Source: Filosporella fistucella
Lineage: Eukaryota > Ascomycota > Leotiomycetes > Helotiales
Reading direction: 5' to 3'
DNA length: 64,000 bases
Assembly: GCA_030077755.1 (NCBI GenBank)
Contig: JAQJZZ010000014.1
Span: forward strand, 3,038,001-3,102,000
A program made the translations under genes and the position numbers. Under the pieces are notes generated by a model that saw only the letters and a program-made list of their open reading frames with translations, made no database searches and was not told where the DNA came from. Position 1 is the stretch's first letter, and each line of letters begins with the position of its first letter. This document shows, one piece after another, positions 43,821 to 55,608 of this stretch.

Positions 43821-44377
43821 GGTCGCTGTCTGCCAATCGCAATTCAGACAAATCAATGCCTTCAGATCTGGCAATGCCTCTCAATGCCAATTCACAATCG
43901 ATGTTGAGGCAGTCTCCAATGTTCAGATGAAATTGACCGCTTTTGACAGAGTCCGTTTTGACTCACCTCACTCCCGCAACTGAAACTTTTTGGCCGTACC
44001 GGTCTCGCATCGGCAAGCATCAAACGGTCCACTTTATTTCCCCACACCAAATCCCAGACAACCATTGACGAACCCAGCATTAGAAACCACAGCCTTGCAC
44101 TAAAAGAGCTCCACCTCCGACATTCCGTGCCTGATCCCAGGTCAGTTTGAGGCTTGGCACTTCCATCACAACCCAAAAAGGAAAGCACAACGACGAACTA
44201 CTTTCCACATGTAAGTGCTGTTGAAGAGCACCGAGGTCCAAGGTGGGGTTCGTAATACTCAAGGCTGAGACAATCACATCCTAAGAAGCATCCATAAATA
44301 CTCTCCATTCTCCTCCAATTTTCCAATTTGATTTCCTCTCTTCACGCAGCTGTTCGTCACACCAATAACCCCGCCCA
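43821..44377. other. Divergent promoter region
   Basis: The region lies between ilv3 (minus) and a lipocalin-like gene (plus). No coding frame is supported. Confidence 0.45.
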
Positions 44378-45427
44378 ATGCCAAAGAGCTCTATAGCTAC
44401 ATCCACACCGAAACATATCCACCAAGAACACCACATCAGTCCTCCGAACCCCCTAACTCTCAGAAATCACAGCCACCACCACCACGAGAAGCACCACCAT
44501 CACAAAAAGGATCATAAGGGTTGTCACCATCATCACCACTGCAATATGGCAGCGCCACCCGAGATAACGATTGGTGATTTGACGGGAGAATGGGTTATGG
44601 TATGTTGGTTATCTATGAAGCTTCACTTCGAGTAATCACTTGCAATGCCTCCTTGCACTTGTTGTTGCAGCAATAGCTCCTTTCTTTCAGTCATCAGTCA
44701 TGCCTATCTTGGGATATGTTCCTATCACTGCCTGTCAACAGAGCTCTTGGAAAAACCAGCAACTTTACTTTACCTTCACAGACTTCCCTATATTTCCTAT
44801 TACTCCCAATTTCTTTTCTCTTCCTCTCCTTGGCCAATTTTCAGGGAATGTCTCTGCCATTTTCTGCATGCCAAGCTCAAGTCTCCTAAATGCCCGCCAT
44901 CACTAACACAAGCTCAGAACAAAACCCTCTCCGACGACACTGACGCCGTCCTTGCCCTCCAAGGTATCGGTTGGTGGACACGCAAAGCCATCTCCCTAGC
45001 CACGGTCACCCTACACACAAAACAATACACCGAAGGCTCCACGACCCACATTGACATCGACCAGACAGCTACAGGTGGAATAAAAGGCACAACCGAGCTA
45101 CGAATACTAGATTGGCAACCGAGGAAGCATTCAGACCATGTGTTTGGCAACTTGGAGGGGAAAAGTAGATGGATCACTTTGGATACGGTCGAGGATAGCT
45201 TTTTGAAGGATGGGTGGTTGGAGGGAGACGAGGAGAATGGAGGGCCGGGTGGGGAGAGACACGTTGAGAGTAATGTTGTTAATGAGGAGAAGGGATGGAC
45301 TGCTGAGCAGATTTGGGGATTTGCAATTGTGGATGGGAAGAGATATTATGTTAGACGGGTGGTTGTGACTAAAGGAAGTGAGGCGCTGAAAGTTAGATTG
45401 GTTTACAACTGGCAGGGAAAGAAGTAG
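44378..45427 (+). CDS. Lipocalin-like protein with a histidine-rich head
   Basis: Exons 44378-44599 and 44918-45427 code for 243 residues. The intron is 318 bases, long for this window, with a CACTAAC branch and a CTCAG acceptor. Residues about 31-58 are extremely His-rich (HSHHHHEKHHHHKKDHKGC, then another His run), a likely Ni/Zn/Cu-binding tract. Then GDLTGEW, the G-x-W turn that opens calycin barrels, continues across the intron into NKTLSDDTDAVLALQGIGWW, a phrase conserved in an uncharacterised fungal family. HIDIDQTATGGIKGTTELR and later strands fit a beta-barrel. No signal peptide, so probably intracellular. Ligand unknown. Confidence 0.75.
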
Positions 45428-45802
45428 ATGATTCAATATATTGGCCTTGGGATGCTTTCCTAGATTAATAAATGGTCAAATTGGTTTCGAGTATCTTTGA
45501 TCTGCAAATTTATATACTGACGTTGATGTTGTAACATGACAAATCGCCCCTCTGGTTTTCACTTTGATCAGAAGTCACACAGCACAACAGAAGTGGGACC
45601 AGAATCGGAATTTCCTAGAATGAAGCCTTTTTTCTCATGAAGTGCAATTGTTGCCCGTATTATCTATTGGTATAGTCCTGTTTTCAACCATTGTCCATAT
45701 AATGCCTTCAACAGACTTTGCCAGCCAATACACCCCAAACCAACAAGCTTTAACCCACACGGCACCACGGTATGATTCCATCCCCTGCTTAGCAGTAAGC
45801 TT
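45428..45802. other. Convergent intergenic spacer
   Basis: Short 3' flanks of two convergent genes; nothing further is seen. Confidence 0.5.
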
Positions 45803-46888
45803 CTAATATTGAGGTTCAGCTTGGATTGCGATCCAGTCGTAGCGTTGCGGGTTATAACAAAGACTTGGATGATGTTTGTGGGCACAATCATCGACTTGCA
45901 CATCGAATCTGTCCAGGACGACGAAGCTGAAAGCGCCAACCACCGGATTAGCTGATGGAATGTGTGCATGAAGCCGAAATTCGGTAGTGTTGAGCAAATT
46001 CTGACTTGAAATGAAAAACTCCCAGGGCTGATGAGTCAGGATCTCTGAAGGAATGAAATATAGCAGGGATCGATCGTGCACGTAAGCTTCAGATGCACTC
46101 AACAAGCCTTGATTTTCAAATCTTAACCGCCCAGTCGGATCTAAACTGAATAGACTTGTCGAGGTCGAAGCACTAGTGACGTGAGCTGTCCAAGGGACTT
46201 GGTCTTTCTCCAGACTTTTGGGCTGCATGAGGTCATTAGGTGCGAGCTCAATATTCTGCATTGTGCCATTTCCAAAGACAGCTTTGAGCTTGAAAGTAGA
46301 AAAGGTGGTCGGAAGGTACTCAACAGCGGTGACAGTCTGCAAAAGTGAGTTGGATTCTCATAATGGACATGTGGATACATACTGCTGTAGCATCCGTGAC
46401 AGTTTTTGCAGCTGCACCAACACATTTACAAGCTGATGTGTAGGTATTGGATGAGTTGAATCCATCCCAAGAACCATAATGAGGCACTTGAGTAGGTACG
46501 ATGGTCCAAATTCCGTTGTTGTTCACCATGGATGGCTTGATATATGGAGGAGCAGTTGGATTGTGCAATTTGTTGTTATTTATGAATGTAACCGTTGAAG
46601 TATGTGTCGCCCTATTCGTTGTTAGCTGATCAGATTTTGCCAACTCATTTGGAAGGCAATGTGTCTGTCATCTTACATGGAAACGGTCGGGGCCACAGTT
46701 GTCGCCAGGAAGCTTTTGCAATCCCGAAGAAGCATCGTCTGAATGCTAGAATTATGAAATTTGCCAGCAATAAATCGGGCAGCTCCATCTTCACATGTTG
46801 GAGCTGCCTTTGCGGTGCTATAAAGATTTTGGGATCGTGCTGCGACAAGGGATCCGCAGAAAGAGATTAATGTAATGAGGTTCTTCAT
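45803..46888 (-). CDS. Secreted hypothetical protein
   Basis: Exons 46888-46677, 46611-46383 and 46336-45803 give 324 residues; both introns have GTAAGA/GTATGT donors and all phases agree. The start gives a signal peptide (MKNLITLISFCGSLVAARS). The first 150 residues are Thr/Asn-rich with Cys residues (TCEDGAARF, then SACKCVGAAAKTVTDATATVT). The C-terminal half has strands such as LRFENQGLLSASEAYVHDRS and FSFVVLDRFDVQVDDCAH, suggesting a beta-rich extracellular domain. N-glycosylation sites are present. No family is recognised. Confidence 0.65.
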
Positions 46889-47729
46889 GACGAATGCTAG
46901 AGGTCCGAATGTGTGCAAGTTTGTGGTAAGCAAGTAATCAATGATAAGTTGCCGACTGATGAATGATGGAGAAGAGAGATTGATAGTGAAGAAATTCAAT
47001 GAGGACATGGCATATGCCTCAGACTGCTTTGAGAAGGAGCATAGTAGGAACCGGAGTTGAAGAAGAAGCGACAACTTGAGAGTTCGACCAACAAAATACG
47101 TACTTGACTTGTACAGTACCTACATTACGAGGGACGGAATCGCCCAAGGCCAGACCCTATTTCAGATTGCGACAAACGAGCAAACATCGGGATTAGCGCT
47201 ACCTCAGAAATATTCATCGTGCATCGAAAAGTGTGACTTTCATGAAAAAGCCATTCAAAGCAAGGGAAATGCTTGAGATGCTAGGATGTGATAGTCTCAG
47301 TTCAGCATAGACAGCACTTGATGTCATATGTACTGCAGTAGAGTCTTGTGGAAATATCCATGTGAGACCGTGAGAATGCAATGCATCAATAGGCCGTGTA
47401 GTTTTGTGATAGCGGAGGAAGAGAAATCCTTTAGAACAGAATAGACGCCAAATTGAAAAGCATCAGGAGATGACTAAGCGGTATTGACAAACACCAACAC
47501 ACCACCAACACCACCCAACATGATGACAGTGAGTATCAAGCTCATCAAACCAACTCCTCTTCATTTTCAACTGAAAGCTAGGTTATGGAGCAAATGCGGA
47601 TGCGATGAAGCCTCTATCATTGCCTAGAGATCCAAATCTCTTCATCATCCCATGGGGAGCCTCCAACCATAGGATAACCCATTTCCCAAAGTGTTTGTCT
47701 TGACTGTTGTGATCATTGGCATAATAGCC
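46889..47729. other. Divergent intergenic region
   Basis: No supported gene. Short frames at 47076-47276 lack motifs. Confidence 0.45.
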
Positions 47730-49494
47730 ATGTCTGTATTGAACAAATTAGGCCCAGAGATTCTGCTCATGGTTGTTGAGGAGGTTTGGATAATATCTGT
47801 CTCTTACACAAGCTCGTATCTAACCTCTTTAGATATACCTCATTGAACCAAGAATCATTCCCAACCTACGATATGTGACCCGGAAGCTCAGCAGCATCGC
47901 GGCACCCCTATTGTATCGGCAACTCGATCTGCGATCGCATCATTTGCAGTCCTCGATAGCTGATACTGAAACGCAAAGTATGCTTCGAAATGTGCACCGA
48001 TACACCAGACATATCATACTCAAAGATGAGCTGGACTGGGAAGCTGTAGGGAAGCTCTTGCGAGACTGTATGCGTTTGGAGTCTATATTGTGAGTAGGGA
48101 ATATCAAGTTCGACCACTGCATGGCTTTACTGACCCCCAGCGTCTCAGTTGGGCGTACGCCAAGGATAGGTACTGGGGAGATTTCCCAGCTGCCCTACGA
48201 AGCTCCATCGAAACTATTCGTCCAAGCATTCGCCTCACTGTTGAAAGGTTAAATTGTCCCTTTTCAGGTCGACGATTTCCATTTACGGGGCGAGGAATTC
48301 GACGTCTCCTAGAACCCCATGTTCCACACACCGAAACTTTTCCACCATTGAACATCGTTGAAATCACAATTCATGATTCTGGCCATCCAGTTTCATCTAT
48401 CATATCACTACAGGACCTCCTTGTTTCTGCCCGTAATTTAGAGGTCCTACATATAATGAACATGTACGCAGATTTTTCCCTTGATCGAGGACGAATGCCT
48501 CCGCTTCGGAAAATCACTTCTCGTGCGTCATCTATTGGGGAAACCCCGGACATCATTGCTTCTGTGTGGGACTTTACTTTGTTACAAGAGCTTCGCATCG
48601 ACTGGCATCATTTCGGGGGTCTATCTACTCTAGTAGAGTCGGCTCAATTCATGAAGCTGATTAAATTGACGTTAGACTACAAATGGTCAAGTCTAGAGGA
48701 GAACGACAGCTCGTATCATGTTTCAAGGACGTTGCTTCTGAAGGCTATTCTAGAGAATGCTCCAATCAACCAAATCGAGGTCCTGGATGTCAAGTGCCGT
48801 ATCAGGTTTCTCCCAATCTCGACGATATTGAGTCACAGCCAGTCTCTAAAAGTGGCAAAGATTCTCGATGTGCAGGGTTATGCAATTGAAGGAAGGACAC
48901 CACCTACTATATCCATCAACGAGATCGCTACCCTGCAGATCAATTGTGTCAATTTGCAGTCATTGGCAGTTCCAGTCGATCTCAAGCTTTGTGAGGTGAG
49001 GATGTTTATTATTTCTGCCTCAAATATTGTCATGGTGAACTCAGCACTTCATCGTTCGGTATTTCGACAGCACTTTTTCTGATTGTAGACTCCAAAATTT
49101 TGTCATTCGCCCTACTGAAACACCTTAGGTTCAGCTCCATCAACTCTTGCGAATCTTCTGCCAATTTCCAGCACTGCAAAGTCTCGCCTTGTACTCGCAA
49201 GAAGTATCAAACTTCTACTCGGGACAAGAATTCGATGGGGACCTCATTTGGAATTCTGCACATGCTATCAAGCACTTTATAAGTGGTCACAAGCAAGGTG
49301 TTTCTCTGACCCAATTGGATATTAACGTGGGAGGATGGAATAGCGGTTATGTGAGTTCTGGTAGTCCTACCCCAGAACTGGGCTGCTCCATATGCGAAGT
49401 CACACCCTCGCCTCGTTTAATACGGTTTTTATGGGACTCGAAGCATGTCTGCAGCTTTGAAAGCTTTACTTATGCCCAGATTCACCTAGCATAA
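47730..49494 (+). CDS. F-box protein with leucine-rich-like repeats
   Basis: Exons 47730-47783, 47833-48089, 48149-48995 and 49129-49494 give 507 residues. The N-terminus MSVLNKLGPEILLMVVEE, then IYLIEPRIIPNLRYVTRKLSSIAAPLLYRQLDL, is a typical fungal F-box with the first intron inside it. F-box proteins recruit substrates to SCF ubiquitin ligases. The body has repeated Leu-spaced segments (NLEVLHIMNM, LLQELRID, LIKLTLDYKW, LQSLALYS) like degenerate leucine-rich repeats. The first donor (GTTTGG) is weak. The last intron is 133 bases; an alternative reading across it leaves a single TAG between two LRR-like segments, so a damaged copy cannot be fully excluded. Confidence 0.7.
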
Positions 49495-49613
49495 AGCTTC
49501 TCTAGTACAACCAGAATCATGGTAGCCATTTCCCACACCAATTATATATCATGCACACTTGTGTAGCCTTTTGATGGTCAAATTTCCGGCCATTTACCTT
49601 TTCAACCTTCTGG

Positions 49614-50850
49614 CTACCTTTCTGACATCATTTCCAAAGCTTCTGTCGCGATTCTTTGTGTTCGTACATCCGCCCAAAAGGCCGAGGATCTGCACCCTCC
49701 ACTCCTCCAATCGCAGGTCGGAAAATGAAGTGCAGTACCCAGAAGAGCATAGTTGTGTGCATTTTTGAGAGCGGCGGCTGGGCCTCCATCTGCTGCAAGG
49801 TCTAGACAATCGTAGAAACCATATTTCTCCGGCTGATTTGATGTTGGCATCACCCTCGCTACGTTCTCGTTCCCTGGGAGATCTGTATTCTTCAGTTCAC
49901 AGAAGTCTACTTGGAATAGTCATTCATACCTGGCCTTCCCACAAGATGGGTCCATTCGTGGAAGAAAACCGCTGATAATGTCACCAGCCGATCGAGTAGC
50001 ACAAGTGGTTCTGATTCAGGGATTGGTATTGCCAGTCCGCCTAGGGTTACAGGTGCCGCAGCGTCCCAAAACAGCTGGCAAAATGTTATAGTGTTGAGCT
50101 CGAGACTTGTGACCGCATGATTTTGCCATCCGCATATTCCGAGACCATAATCAAATGGTGGGGGTCGGGTCTGTGCCTCCACATATATGTTTGTTTCGCG
50201 ATCCCACCAGAAATCTAGCAATTAGGATTCCGTGTTAGAAGAGCCTCTTTCTCGTGCTTATCTACTCACCTGCATTAACGGGCATCGGTATACGTGGATC
50301 ATACCGACGGCCGGTTCCTGGATCGATCCGATCTCTCGTAACTTTAATCCATTTGTAGTTACAATATATTCTGGTCTTGAACACCCCGCCTGCTTGGTCC
50401 TTTAGGGTCAGCCAGCCGCTATCCTGTCGTCGAATTGCATCCATTAATTCTGCAATTACGTTAAATCTCTCCATCATTGCCTTGATCATGATATTACGTA
50501 CTTTCAATGGAGGTCAAGGTGTTACGATGTGATTGCAAGAGCTGTTCTCCGTAATCAATGTTCTCTTCAGAGGAAGGGACAGCGAATAGTACGTTGAACA
50601 TCCAACCAGTGGCAGGAGTATCCGTACCAGCTCTCATCTGGTTGATTCCTGTTTCGATAAGTCCTACGATTCGCAGGGCGTCGGTGTAGGCTGTCCTTAA
50701 CGCCGCTTCCTGGTTTGCATTACATCCTCCACGCAGAGGGGCACGCATAACTTGGAAAGCTGTGTCAAAGGTGCCATAAACACCCGTGGAGGAGATCAAA
50801 ATGATCACAAGCGTCACTACCAAACGCCCACAATTGCCGGAGTCGAACAT
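49614..50850 (-). CDS. Secreted HExxH metallopeptidase, second M35-like paralog
   Basis: Exons 50850-50502, 50449-50270, 50214-49930 and 49882-49614 code for 360 residues with all phases consistent. The N-terminus is a signal peptide or signal anchor (LVVTLVIILISSTGVYG). The zinc motif is HEWTH in VTLSAVFFHEWTHLVGRP. After the last intron a YGFYDCLDLAADG stretch and NAHNYALLGTALHF match the distal segment of the deuterolysin / Lys-specific metallopeptidase clan. These are extracellular zinc proteases. The same order of landmarks is seen in the gene at 6.2-7.9 kb, but sequence identity is low and the intron positions differ, so this is an old paralog. The tail after NYALLG is rich in Trp and Arg and has two further Cys. 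Confidence 0.75.
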
Positions 50851-51755
50851 GGCTCGTATAATTGCAAATTCGATATTTTCCGCTCTGTGATCAAGGTTGA
50901 CAATAAAAAGATATCTCAGTTGTGAAATGGAGTTTCAATCATTACTCATATGAGCGTCGATATTTGAAGTAGACTGTCTACTACTCATTGGATTTTCAAA
51001 GTCCTCGTTTCTATCTAAAGATGATGTAGTTTTCATTTCTTCCCTCCACTTGACTTTTTCTGCATTTTACCAATCACCAACCACCGGATCCAATTCACAA
51101 TGTTCTAGTTGAAACTTGACGCAGACTTTCGCTCTCTATCTTTAGATATCAGATGCGCCATATGCACTTTCAATGAGACTTCCGCCATGGTAATCTCGTA
51201 TCCTCCGTTAGAAGGATGCGCTACTCCTTTGTAGCTTCAGATCGCAGGACGCCCTCAGGGCTGACAAGCTTTTGCAGAGTCTCGGTTTGTTTGACGTTGA
51301 TTGCGGAGGATTGTGCGACAGAAATGTGCCTTAATGTTGGATATCAATTGATGTTAGACTTGCATGTTGGTTTAGTTTAGCTGTTTCAGACTCACACACC
51401 ACCAACATCTTCATGACTTTCGTCTTGTTGCTCGGTCACAAGATGAAATCGCTAGTTCTTTAGCCTGCTTTTATCTATTCTTAATATATTTATTTCTGAA
51501 TTTAGTAAGGGAAGCCATGGCAACAACGGATTCTCCGTGCTTGTGACTTTCTAATAATGCTCACAAGATGGTGGAATCCATTGTTGGATTGTTCGAATGT
51601 CTCGTCGCCTACTGATATGAAAACCAAAATGGCAATGTGGGACACTTTTCTGCTTATACGTTGTACTCATATCTTTAGACCAGTCCCACCTCTTATGAGT
51701 GGCAGAGCGCCTTTGAGACGCAGCACTCCACAGGTCTCCAAGTTGAGCCATCTTC
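50851..51755. other. Divergent intergenic region
   Basis: No gene supported; a small frame antisense to the following gene's start is a shadow. Confidence 0.45.
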
Positions 51756-54588
51756 ATGATGAAATTACTTCCGCCACTCTTACTACTTATCTTCTTCACT
51801 GTATTGAATTACAGCCCCTCCTTAGCCAGAGTTGCCATGGGCTTAAAATCACTGCGTGTACTCGCGTCAGCACCTGAAAATGTCTCTCCGACATTCACAT
51901 CGAAAGTCTCTCCAACGCCAAACACCATGAGCAGTGTATCAACCGGGACAAGAGGTTCAGTTTCTGGGACGTCTTTTTACTCTGCAACTAGACAGTCGCT
52001 GAGCACTGATGTGCCCCCATGGCGCAATTCTTCAAATGATGGAGAGGGCATGTCTTCAATATCTCCTACTGCTACTGGGTGGTTCTCAGTCACTTCTGAA
52101 AGCACCGAATCTTTCCTTGGGTCGTCCTCAAGCATGCTTAGAGTATCATCCACTTCAACAGTCGAGTCCATCAACAGCGTTTCTACAAGGTAAGAACAAT
52201 CGACTGAATCCTATGTCGCTAACTTCCACACGATAGCGAGATAGCGAGTGATACCGAACGTCTTACAGACTCAATATCTTTTCCCACAACCAGTCCCCAA
52301 TACACGACCCTAACGTCATCAGGAGATGTGTGGACTTTCTCCGCTGTCAAAATCGCCTCAGCTTCTTCACTCGCCACAGGTTCCTCTGCCTTGACAACAA
52401 ATGTGGCAGGGTCTAGCATGGGACTTTTCTTGTATCCCTCCGCTAAGGGCCTTGCTTGGGAATATCCATGCTTGCTTCCGGACTGTTTCAACGTACCTCG
52501 CCCATCCAACCCACCATCCATAATACCTCCTGTAGCGTTATCAACTCCATCAACCCCCGTCACGGCATCTTCAGTCCTTCTTCAAAGTGGCAGTCCCTCT
52601 GATTCTCTTGATCATCAGATGACAGACTCTGCGACCTCATCCGTATCAACGCCTGTTACCCCTTTCCCAATCACGGGCAGCAGTGCTTTCAGTGGACCTC
52701 TACAGACAATTCTTCCTTCCAGTTCGAGAACAGAGACTCCGGATGTATCCTTGGTCACAACAGCAGGTCAAACATGGGCGTTTTCGGCGACCCTCATACC
52801 ATCATTTGCATCTTTGACGAGTACCCTATCGACACTCACAACAGACTCTGATGGAGCAACCATCTTGCTTGTTGTCTTTCCAACTTCTGGTGGCAGTGCA
52901 TGGAAAATCCCCTGTCTTGCTCCCAAGTGTGTAGGACTACCCAAGTTACCTGGTCTGCCACACATTGGAGGGGGAGGAGGTGGTGGTGGAGGGCGAAACA
53001 ACAACAACAATAATAATAACAGCAACAACGAGAACACGAATAGCAACGAAAATACGAACAATGATGAGAACAAAAGCAAGGATGAGAACGAAGATGAGAA
53101 GACTCAACAATCGAAGTCGCAGAAATCGACGACGACCACCCAGCAGTCATCCAATCCCGGATCGGATACCAAGACATCGTCTCCGTCGTCTTCTAGCCGA
53201 TGCAGTACACAGACAGCATCTTCTTGTTTCGATATCTGTAGTACAGTGATTGGTTCATCGATGAGCTGTTTTCAATCCTGCCAAACCACACTGGGATGCT
53301 CAGTTACAAATGTAGCTAGCACCACAATCCACAGTTGCAGCTCCGTTCCTTGTCAAACTGTGGTGTATACCACCCTCGGAGGAATTGCGACGACAACAAC
53401 GATTTGCGAAAGCTGCGACGGTCCTATGGAGACAGACATATTGACCGATGTTGACCCTATGCCTACTGGAAGTCAAACGATCTCCAAGTCTATCATCACC
53501 GTGCTTATTGCTACGGGCGACTTCAATCCTTATCCTACACTAGAAATCGATACAGCTGCAGAATACGCTCATATTTCGAAGATTGAGAGCATGATGTTGA
53601 GTCCCAAAATCAAATCACATAGGAATTCATCATCCTCAAAGCCGTTTTCCTCCACACAAATGCTCCTCGGGACAGGAATCTCAACGGACACGTCTTCAAC
53701 CGCGATATCATCAGGCAATTTGCAAACATCCTTGGGCATCTTGCCTCCGTTCTCAAACACCACCACCCAGATATCCTCGACAGACATATCTAGCGTACCC
53801 CTCTCATCTGAGGCCTCCGGTGCGATGTCAAGCCCTTCATCATCTCTATCAAGCATATCGAGCTCCATCCCATCCCCCCAGTCTTCGTCCGACATGTCAA
53901 TAATCTCCACCGGAACTAAGCTATCAGACACCAAAGAACCAGATACAACCCCGCAAAGTACCCCACCACCAACGACTCTAATTCCATCAACAACCACTCC
54001 GCAGGCCGTCGAGGTACAATCAACTACAGCTCCCCCTCTTCCTCCAATTACTTCCACCCGCGTTGAATGCCCTACTATCGGCTGCGCTGGAATCGATAGG
54101 AAATCTGTTGCAGCCTATATCTCCACTTTTTGCAAACCTAACGTCGATCACATCACCGCTTTCTCGGGCAATCCCAAATTTACTTCGGAGACTATTCTCA
54201 CAGGTACAAGAATCAACCCTGCTCCTACAGCTTCCTATAAAGCCACATTGCATGTTGGCGCTGGCATTGACATGACGGATGAACGATGCAAAGGCACAAG
54301 TTTGGTTATTTCGAGGAAGAACAGAGTCTTGAATCCCTGTGGTACCCAATTGCAATTTGGATTCAGTATCGAACAGTGTTATGATCCTGATCCAACCTGT
54401 GTCGAGATGCTCTATCATGCTGTTGATTATTGTAAGTCTCTCACCTGTGAGGCTATGGTGATGGTATTGGGACACTGACATTTACAGGCCAAACTGATCA
54501 AAGGTCTGCAAAGCAGGGAGGTATCATCACTGAAAACTGTAAGGTTTGGTCTTTTTTCATCACCAGTGATACTTCATTCTGTAGATAA
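51756..54588 (+). CDS. Large Ser/Thr-rich secreted surface protein
   Basis: Exons 51756-52189, 52237-54431 and 54488-54588 code for 909 residues. A signal peptide (MKLLPPLLLLIFFTVLNYSPSLA) comes first. Most of the chain is Ser/Thr/Pro-rich and probably heavily O-glycosylated. An ~85-residue module occurs twice: once with DVWTFSAVKIASASSLATGSS and WEYPCLLPDC, once with QTWAFSATLIPSFASLTSTL and WKIPCLAPKC. The second copy is followed by a Gly8 run and a low-complexity Asn/Glu/Lys linker, then a Cys-rich patch (SCFDICSTVIGSSMSCFQSC). The C-terminal ~140 residues form a compact Cys-containing domain ending GGIITENCKVWSF, which resembles C-terminal domains of some fungal killer-type chitinases. 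No catalytic domain is present. A wall or adhesion role is likely. Confidence 0.75.
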
Positions 54589-54927
54589 GAGGCTTCAAGT
54601 AGGTTTTCACTACTGTCAAACTGGGTCGTGCGTTGTTGATGAATGTCCATGCCAGATTTTAAAAATAGGTTTGGAAATAGAAGTTCGTTTGTAAAACATA
54701 GTAATCTCCCAGTCTGTAGGTCGATTAAATAAAGTAACGAAAACACGAAATTGGAAGTCTGCACGAAACACAGAATTTCGGATGGAGAGATGGTTAAGAA
54801 ACGCAGCGATGTCAAAATGAATGTGAAGTCCGCAATCTTTGAAGATACGAGAAAGAAAACAGAACATCTCATTCACTGCCCTCCAATCGAAGTTCTAGCC
54901 CATCCACAAAAGCTATTCCTAGGTTCG
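54589..54927. other. Convergent intergenic spacer
   Basis: 3' ends of two convergent genes. An alternative intron (GTAAGG at 54540 to TAG) could extend the upstream protein into this stretch, but the unspliced C-terminus fits its domain better. Confidence 0.4.
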
Positions 54928-55608
54928 CTACACAAGGTCACTAAGCAACGCACTGAGATTTTCAGACTGGGTGGTTGTAGCCCGTGTGACTGTCTCAAAG
55001 GTGGTCGTGCATTTCGTCTTCGTCCTTGTATCCGCTGTTCCCCAAATATTGGTTGAGTACTCCCGAGGCAGTGTTGGCTGTACCGTTGGCCCATGAAACG
55101 TGTGGGGTCTAGTATTATTCGTAGACGTGAAAGACCTAGTGCCGGTTTTGGTATGCGACAGTTTTGTGGCGTGAGATTTTGGGGAATGAGTTGTGGTGCA
55201 GCTGATGTTGTCAATTTAAACATCTAGAAGGATATGAGATGTTACTTACGAAGAAGTTCGGTTGAGTACTGTAGTTATGATATAGGTGGCCTCTGTTTCG
55301 GTGGTAGCTTTTGCAGTGGCCGAGAAGTCTGATGTCTCTGTGGAGTCTTCCTGTGAAGTATAGACAGGCGGAACAGGTTCTCCCGATGATGGCAGTATCA
55401 TGCTTGGATATATATTTGTGTATTGCGCAGTGAGTGACTCCTTCCACTTGACTGTAGTCATCTTTGGACTGGTGCTTGTCATGGCGGCTGAGACCATAAT
55501 GGCATTCCCCTTTTCCGAGGATGTTTGTAGATATGTATCGCTTGCTGCAATGACAAAGATAATTTCTCCGAGAGCAAGAAGTATAAAAATGCAAGACTGA
55601 ACCATCAT
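54928..55608 (-). CDS. Small secreted Ser/Thr-rich protein
   Basis: Exons 55608-55250 and 55201-54928 give 210 residues. The 48-base intron has a GTAAGT donor and CATCAG acceptor and joins Ser to a Cys-Thr-Thr-Thr segment. A signal peptide is present (IFILLALGEIIFVIAASDT follows the Met). The rest is Thr/Ser/Pro-rich with one or two Cys and a TKTKCTTTFETVT segment. It lies tail to tail with the large Ser/Thr-rich gene and shares its composition, though no direct repeat links them. It could be a minor wall protein. Confidence 0.6.

Noticed and set aside
52768..53249. Antisense and alternate-frame proteins with poly-Leu, poly-Pro or Thr/Arg runs
   Set aside because: They are shadows of the Gly/Asn-rich linker of the plus-strand surface protein.
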